A stretch of 35,967 nt of DNA from Gemmatimonadota bacterium. GTDB lineage: Bacteria > Gemmatimonadota > Gemmatimonadetes > Gemmatimonadales > Gemmatimonadaceae. Position numbers and translations under genes: made by a program. The notes under the pieces were generated by a model, which ran no database searches, had not been told where the DNA came from, and was given only the letters and a program-made list of their open reading frames with translations. Location of the stretch: positions 1 through 35,967 of the forward strand of contig JAIUOB010000006.1 in the NCBI GenBank assembly GCA_020161135.1. Reading direction: 5' to 3'. Positions 32,775-35,967 of the stretch are shown here, piece by piece (the stretch's first letter is position 1; the number at the start of each line of letters is the position of its first letter).

Positions 32775-34870
32775 GCATGCAGACGTCCTCCCGGACCCTG
32801 CTGGTCATCGCGGGCGCGGCGTTGCCGCTGCTCGCGATGCCGGCCGCGGCACAGAACAACACCGGCAACGATGCGCGCCGCCCGGTGAAGGTCGCGCCCA
32901 CGCGGGACAGTCGCAGCACGCCCGCCATCGCCGAGGCGGCGATGCGCGGCGACCTGGCCGAAGTGCGCGCGCTGCTGCCGCGCTACGACGTGAACGCGCC
33001 GCTCGGCGACGGCATGACGGCGCTGCACTGGGCGGCCGAGCGCGGTGATGCCGCGATGACCGCCGCGTTGCTGCGCGCGGGCGCCAAGCCCACGGTCACG
33101 ACGGTGAACGGCGCCTACACGCCGCTGCATGTCGCCGCGCGCAGCGGTTCGGCAGAGGTCGTGAAGGCGTTGCTCGCGGCCGGCGCGGATGCGAAGGCGG
33201 TCACGGCCAGCGGGGCGACGCCGCTGCACATGGCGGCGCAGGCGGGAAGCGCCGCCGCCATCACCGCACTGCTGGCCAAGAAGGCCGATCCGAACGCGCG
33301 CGAGTACGGGTCTGGGCAGACGCCGCTCATGTTCGCGGCCGCCGCCGATCGCCCCGACGCGGTGAAGGCGCTGGCCAAGGGTGGCGCCGATGCGTCGCTC
33401 CGCACGCGCCTGTTGAACCTGTCCGAGGAGCAAGCGCGTCAGCAGGCCGCGGCGCGCAAGCGCAACGAAGTACTGTGGAGCTACCTGCCCGAAGCCACGC
33501 GCGATTCCATTCAGAAGGCGGTGGCGAAGGCGGCGGCCGAGGCCGCACGTAACGGCGGCGGCTTCGGCCGTGGCGGCGGTGGCGCTCCCGGCGGCGCGCC
33601 GGCAATGGCCGGGCGCGCGGGTGCGCGTGCCGGCGGCGCCCCCGGCGACAGTGCGCGTCCTGCGGGCGCGCCGGCGCGTACCGATTCCGCGCCCGCGTTC
33701 CGCATTCCCAACAACCTTCCCGACCGCTTCTTCACGCCTGCGCAGATCGCCGAGGCGGTGAAGCAGGGGCGCACGGTGTACGACGCGGGCGGCCCGGTGG
33801 GTCCCGCGCAGCAGGAGGTGCCGGCCGACACGACCAACGGGTTCCAGTTCGGGCTCGAGGCGGCCGTGGGCAGCATGGGTGGCCTCACCGCGCTGCATCA
33901 CGCCGTGCGGCAGGGGAACATCTCGGCGGCGCTCGCCCTCATCGATGCCGGTGCCGACGTGAACGCGCCGATGCTCGCCGACAGCACCACGCCGCTGGTG
34001 ATGGCGGCGGTGAACGGCCAGTTCGACATGGCCATGGCGCTCCTCAAGCGCGGCGCGAACCCCAAGCTCGCCGCCACCTCGGGGCTCACGCCCCTGTACG
34101 CGGCGCTCAACACCCAGTGGCATGCGAAGTCGCGCTACCCGCAGCCGCAGGCGTGGCAGGTGCAGAAGACGAGCTACCTCGAGCTCATGGACGCGCTCAT
34201 CAAGGCGGGCGCCGACGTGAACGCGGTGCTCAAGAAGAACCTCTGGTTCTTCGGCTACAGCAACTGCGGCAACGCGAACTGCGGCCTCGAGATGCTCGAC
34301 GGCACCACGCCGTTCTGGCGCGCGGCCTACGCGGTGGATCTCGACGCGATGAAGCTGCTCAAGGCGGCCGGCGCGATCGACACGACGCCGTCCAAGCCGC
34401 CCGCCCGTCGTCGTCCGCCTGGTGCCGGTGGCCCCGGCGGCCCGGACCAGCTCACCGGTGCGGCACCGGCCGGTGCGCAGGCGCCGGCGCCGGTGGGTGT
34501 CGGCACGTATCCGATTCACTCGGCGGCCGGCGTGGGCTACGGCAACGGCTTCGCGGGCAACTCGCACCGCCACGCGCCCGACGGCTGGATTCCGGTCATG
34601 AAGTATCTCGTCGAGGAGCTGCACCACGACGTGAACAAGCGCGACGCCGGTGGCTACACGCCGCTGCATCACGCAGCCGCGCGTGGCGACAACGAGATGA
34701 TCATGTATCTCGTGAGCAAGGGCGCCGACGTGAAGGCCGTCGCGCGCAACGGCCAGACCACCGTCGACATGGCCAACGGCCCCGTGCAGCGCCTGCGCCC
34801 CTTCCCCGAGACGATCCAGTTGCTGGAGAAGCTCGGCGCGAAGAACAATCACAAGTGCGTGGGGTGCTAG
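32771..34870 (+). CDS. Secreted ankyrin-repeat protein with C-terminal CVGC
   Basis: Translation probably starts at GTG 32771, which overlaps the DUF1552 stop as GTGA; ATG 32777 is the alternative. The product (699 residues) has a signal peptide (LLVIAGAALPLLAMPAAAQ). Two ankyrin blocks are seen: about five repeats at 50-210 (for example GMTALHWAAERGDAAMTAALLRAGA, YTPLHVAARSGSAEVVKALLAAGA) and several more from about 370 to the end. A Gly/Ala/Pro-rich low-complexity linker (about 255-300) lies between. It ends NNHKCVGC. Such proteins travel with DUF1592/DUF1552 genes in Acidobacteriota and Gemmatimonadota and probably act as a periplasmic scaffold or partner. The terminal CxxC could bind metal or form a disulfide. 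Confidence 0.9.
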   Translation: MSMQTSSRTLLVIAGAALPLLAMPAAAQNNTGNDARRPVKVAPTRDSRSTPAIAEAAMRGDLAEVRALLPRYDVNAPLGDGMTALHWAAERGDAAMTAALLRAGAKPTVTTVNGAYTPLHVAARSGSAEVVKALLAAGADAKAVTASGATPLHMAAQAGSAAAITALLAKKADPNAREYGSGQTPLMFAAAADRPDAVKALAKGGADASLRTRLLNLSEEQARQQAAARKRNEVLWSYLPEATRDSIQKAVAKAAAEAARNGGGFGRGGGGAPGGAPAMAGRAGARAGGAPGDSARPAGAPARTDSAPAFRIPNNLPDRFFTPAQIAEAVKQGRTVYDAGGPVGPAQQEVPADTTNGFQFGLEAAVGSMGGLTALHHAVRQGNISAALALIDAGADVNAPMLADSTTPLVMAAVNGQFDMAMALLKRGANPKLAATSGLTPLYAALNTQWHAKSRYPQPQAWQVQKTSYLELMDALIKAGADVNAVLKKNLWFFGYSNCGNANCGLEMLDGTTPFWRAAYAVDLDAMKLLKAAGAIDTTPSKPPARRRPPGAGGPGGPDQLTGAAPAGAQAPAPVGVGTYPIHSAAGVGYGNGFAGNSHRHAPDGWIPVMKYLVEELHHDVNKRDAGGYTPLHHAAARGDNEMIMYLVSKGADVKAVARNGQTTVDMANGPVQRLRPFPETIQLLEKLGAKNNHKCVGC

Positions 34871-34888
34871 GCCCCCGCAGGTGATGGA

Positions 34889-34922
34889 TCACCCTGGTCC
34901 GCTTTCACAAGGATCAGGGTGA
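34889..34922 (+). terminator. Hairpin after the ankyrin gene
   Basis: TCACCCTGGTCC (34889-34900) pairs with GGATCAGGGTGA (34911-34922) over a 10-nt loop, 12 bp with one G-U pair. No T-run follows. It is probably a processing or stabilising 3' structure ahead of the stronger terminator. Confidence 0.4.
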
Positions 34923-34957
34923 AGGGAGAAGGAACGAGGAAGAAGGTCGAGGATGAC

Positions 34958-34992
34958 AAAGCGCCCCGCGTCGTGATGACGCGGGGCGCTTT
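34958..34992. terminator. Strong bidirectional intrinsic terminator
   Basis: AAAGCGCCCCGCGTC and GACGCGGGGCGCTTT are perfect 15-bp inverted copies around the loop GTGAT. A pyrimidine-rich tail (TTTCCTCTTCC) follows on the plus strand, and A-rich sequence precedes the stem for the opposite direction. It ends the DUF1592 operon and the convergent last gene. Confidence 0.8.
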
Positions 34993-35070
34993 CCTCTTCC
35001 TTCCACCTGTCTTCTTCGCCCTTCTTCCTGATCCGTGATATGGCAGTGCGGTGCTCAGTGATCTCAGCGA

Positions 35071-35967
35071 TCAGCGCACCCGCTCCCCCGCGATCATCAG
35101 CTGGATATGCTCCTGCGCCTGCTGCAGGCCGCCCTCGGTGCCCGACCACTCGATACGTCCATCGGCGTTGCTGTCCGCACCGGCCGCGAGCTGGGCGCAC
35201 ACGGACGCGAGCTGCGACGTGAGCGATGCCGCGTCCTTCGCGTCCTTGGCGGCCTTGATCTGCTGGGCGAGCGCGATCGCCTGATCGGCGCGCGCCGCGG
35301 CCGAGCGGGCGGCCGTCGCGATGTGGTTCGCGTGCACCTTCACGTTCGCCGAGGCCGTCGCCTCCTTGGCGGCGAGGTCGATCGAGTTGGCGGTGCCCAG
35401 TGCCGCCTTCTTCATGCCGAAACCCTTGCCCGGGCCCATCGCCTGCAGCGACGGATCGAGCGCGTGCAGCACGTGGCCGGCGTGGAGCTGCATCGCGGCG
35501 AGGTCGTTCGGCGTGCGCGTCGCCAACTGGGCGTGTTGAGCGGCAACCGCGGCCTCGGCGAAGGCCATCACCAGGAAGCCGGACTTGTCGGGCGTGTCGG
35601 GTGAGCTCGTGGTGGCGTGGGAGATGTAGGTGCCCACGAGTCCCGAGGGTAGCTGACTGGCCGGCACGAACCCGGGGACCGTGGCGGCCGCCGTGGCACG
35701 ACCGGGGAGCGGCGCGCCGGTGAGCTTGGCGTACACGCTGTCGAACTGATCGCGCAGCGCGGGGTCGGTGCTGATGAGATACCGGCGCCGCTGGTACTCG
35801 GTCATCGTGAGCCCGCGGTCGGCGATGATCTTGGCGACGTTCATCTGCTTTGCCTTGGCGAGCTCGGCCTGCGACTCATCCTTCTTGTTGCGGGCCTGCG
35901 CCGACCGCGCGTCGGCCGAGTCGTGGACGACCCCGATGGCCATCTGCATCTCGGCCAGGGCACGGAC
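35071..35967 (-). CDS. Partial hypothetical helical protein, 5' end beyond the window
   Basis: The minus-strand frame is open through the right edge (reading ...VRALAEMQMAIG), so the N-terminus is missing; 298 residues are visible. They are mainly helical and Ala-rich. An N-terminal stretch with many Lys/Glu (QARNKKDESQAELAKAKQMNVAKIIADRG) is followed by LTMTEYQRRRYLISTDPALRDQFDSVYAKLTG. A His-bearing helical region comes next (YISHATTSSPDTPDKSGFLVMAFAEAAVAAQHAQLA, MQLHAGHVLHALDP, VKVHANHIATAA). The end is DGRIEWSGTEGGLQQAQEHIQLMIAGERVR. The spaced His residues on helices could bind heme or metal, but no CxxCH is present. I recognise no family. It converges on the ankyrin gene. Confidence 0.7.
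   Translation of the reverse strand, partial: VRALAEMQMAIGVVHDSADARSAQARNKKDESQAELAKAKQMNVAKIIADRGLTMTEYQRRRYLISTDPALRDQFDSVYAKLTGAPLPGRATAAATVPGFVPASQLPSGLVGTYISHATTSSPDTPDKSGFLVMAFAEAAVAAQHAQLATRTPNDLAAMQLHAGHVLHALDPSLQAMGPGKGFGMKKAALGTANSIDLAAKEATASANVKVHANHIATAARSAAARADQAIALAQQIKAAKDAKDAASLTSQLASVCAQLAAGADSNADGRIEWSGTEGGLQQAQEHIQLMIAGERVR

Noticed and set aside
33625..33690. Gly/Ala/Pro-rich low-complexity stretch inside the ankyrin gene, first read as a possible frameshift
   Set aside because: The frame stays open and ankyrin repeats resume after it, so it is a linker.
32147..34852. 901-codon minus-strand open frame opposite the ankyrin gene
   Set aside because: Its apparent repeats are the ankyrin repeats read in antisense. 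There is no independent evidence of coding.

Overview
The window looks like a chromosome piece from a high-GC Gram-negative bacterium, most likely of the phylum Gemmatimonadota. The pointers are a large carboxypeptidase-regulatory/TonB-type outer-membrane receptor, a PEP-CTERM protein, a DUF1592/DUF1552/ankyrin triad, many secreted proteins cleaved after AQA- or AQ-like sites, and the overall codon style. The taxon is an inference from gene content; no rRNA or tRNA gene was seen. The first ~1.2 kb differs: it is lower in GC at its left edge and carries the 5' end of a eukaryote-type methylthioribulose-1-phosphate dehydratase, divergent from an unrecognised gene. It may be foreign DNA or a chimeric assembly join.

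Layout. 1.3-5.0 kb: outer-membrane receptor with an unusual C-terminal helical Spy/CpxP-like tail. 5.0-8.3 kb (minus strand): a three-gene unit of secreted protein, OmpR-type response regulator and sensor kinase, preceded by a perfect TGTAAGC direct repeat with 11-bp period. 8.3-10.0 kb (minus): M28 metallopeptidase translationally coupled to a small Ada-like domain protein. 10.1-12.5 kb: cyclophilin-type lipoprotein and a type-B carboxylesterase. 12.6-13.7 kb: a clear 8-vinyl reductase of (bacterio)chlorophyll synthesis (bciA type), with no other photosynthesis gene nearby. 13.7-17.4 kb (minus): a tightly packed three-gene envelope operon ending in a membrane-anchored trypsin-like protease. 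17.5-19.2 kb: Tat-exported amidase. 19.4-20.2 kb: lectin-like PEP-CTERM protein. 20.3-21.5 kb: exported L-asparaginase. 21.6-23.2 kb: TPR/transmembrane protein with a CxxC...CxxC tail, divergent from argG. 24.6-26.3 kb: two-domain VOC protein and a secreted DUF1080-like protein. 26.4-28.6 kb: membrane-anchored Ser/Thr kinase and a PanE-like reductase. 28.9-34.9 kb: the DUF1592 diheme protein, DUF1552 Tat protein and secreted ankyrin protein, as one operon closed by a strong terminator. 35.1 kb to the end: a partial unknown gene on the minus strand.

The parts most likely to act as undescribed systems are the DUF1592-DUF1552-ankyrin operon, the three-gene envelope/protease operon at 13.7-17.4 kb, and the two-component unit with its own operator. 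Secretion is the common theme: well over half the genes encode exported or membrane proteins. Several convergent gene pairs are separated by strong perfect hairpins.
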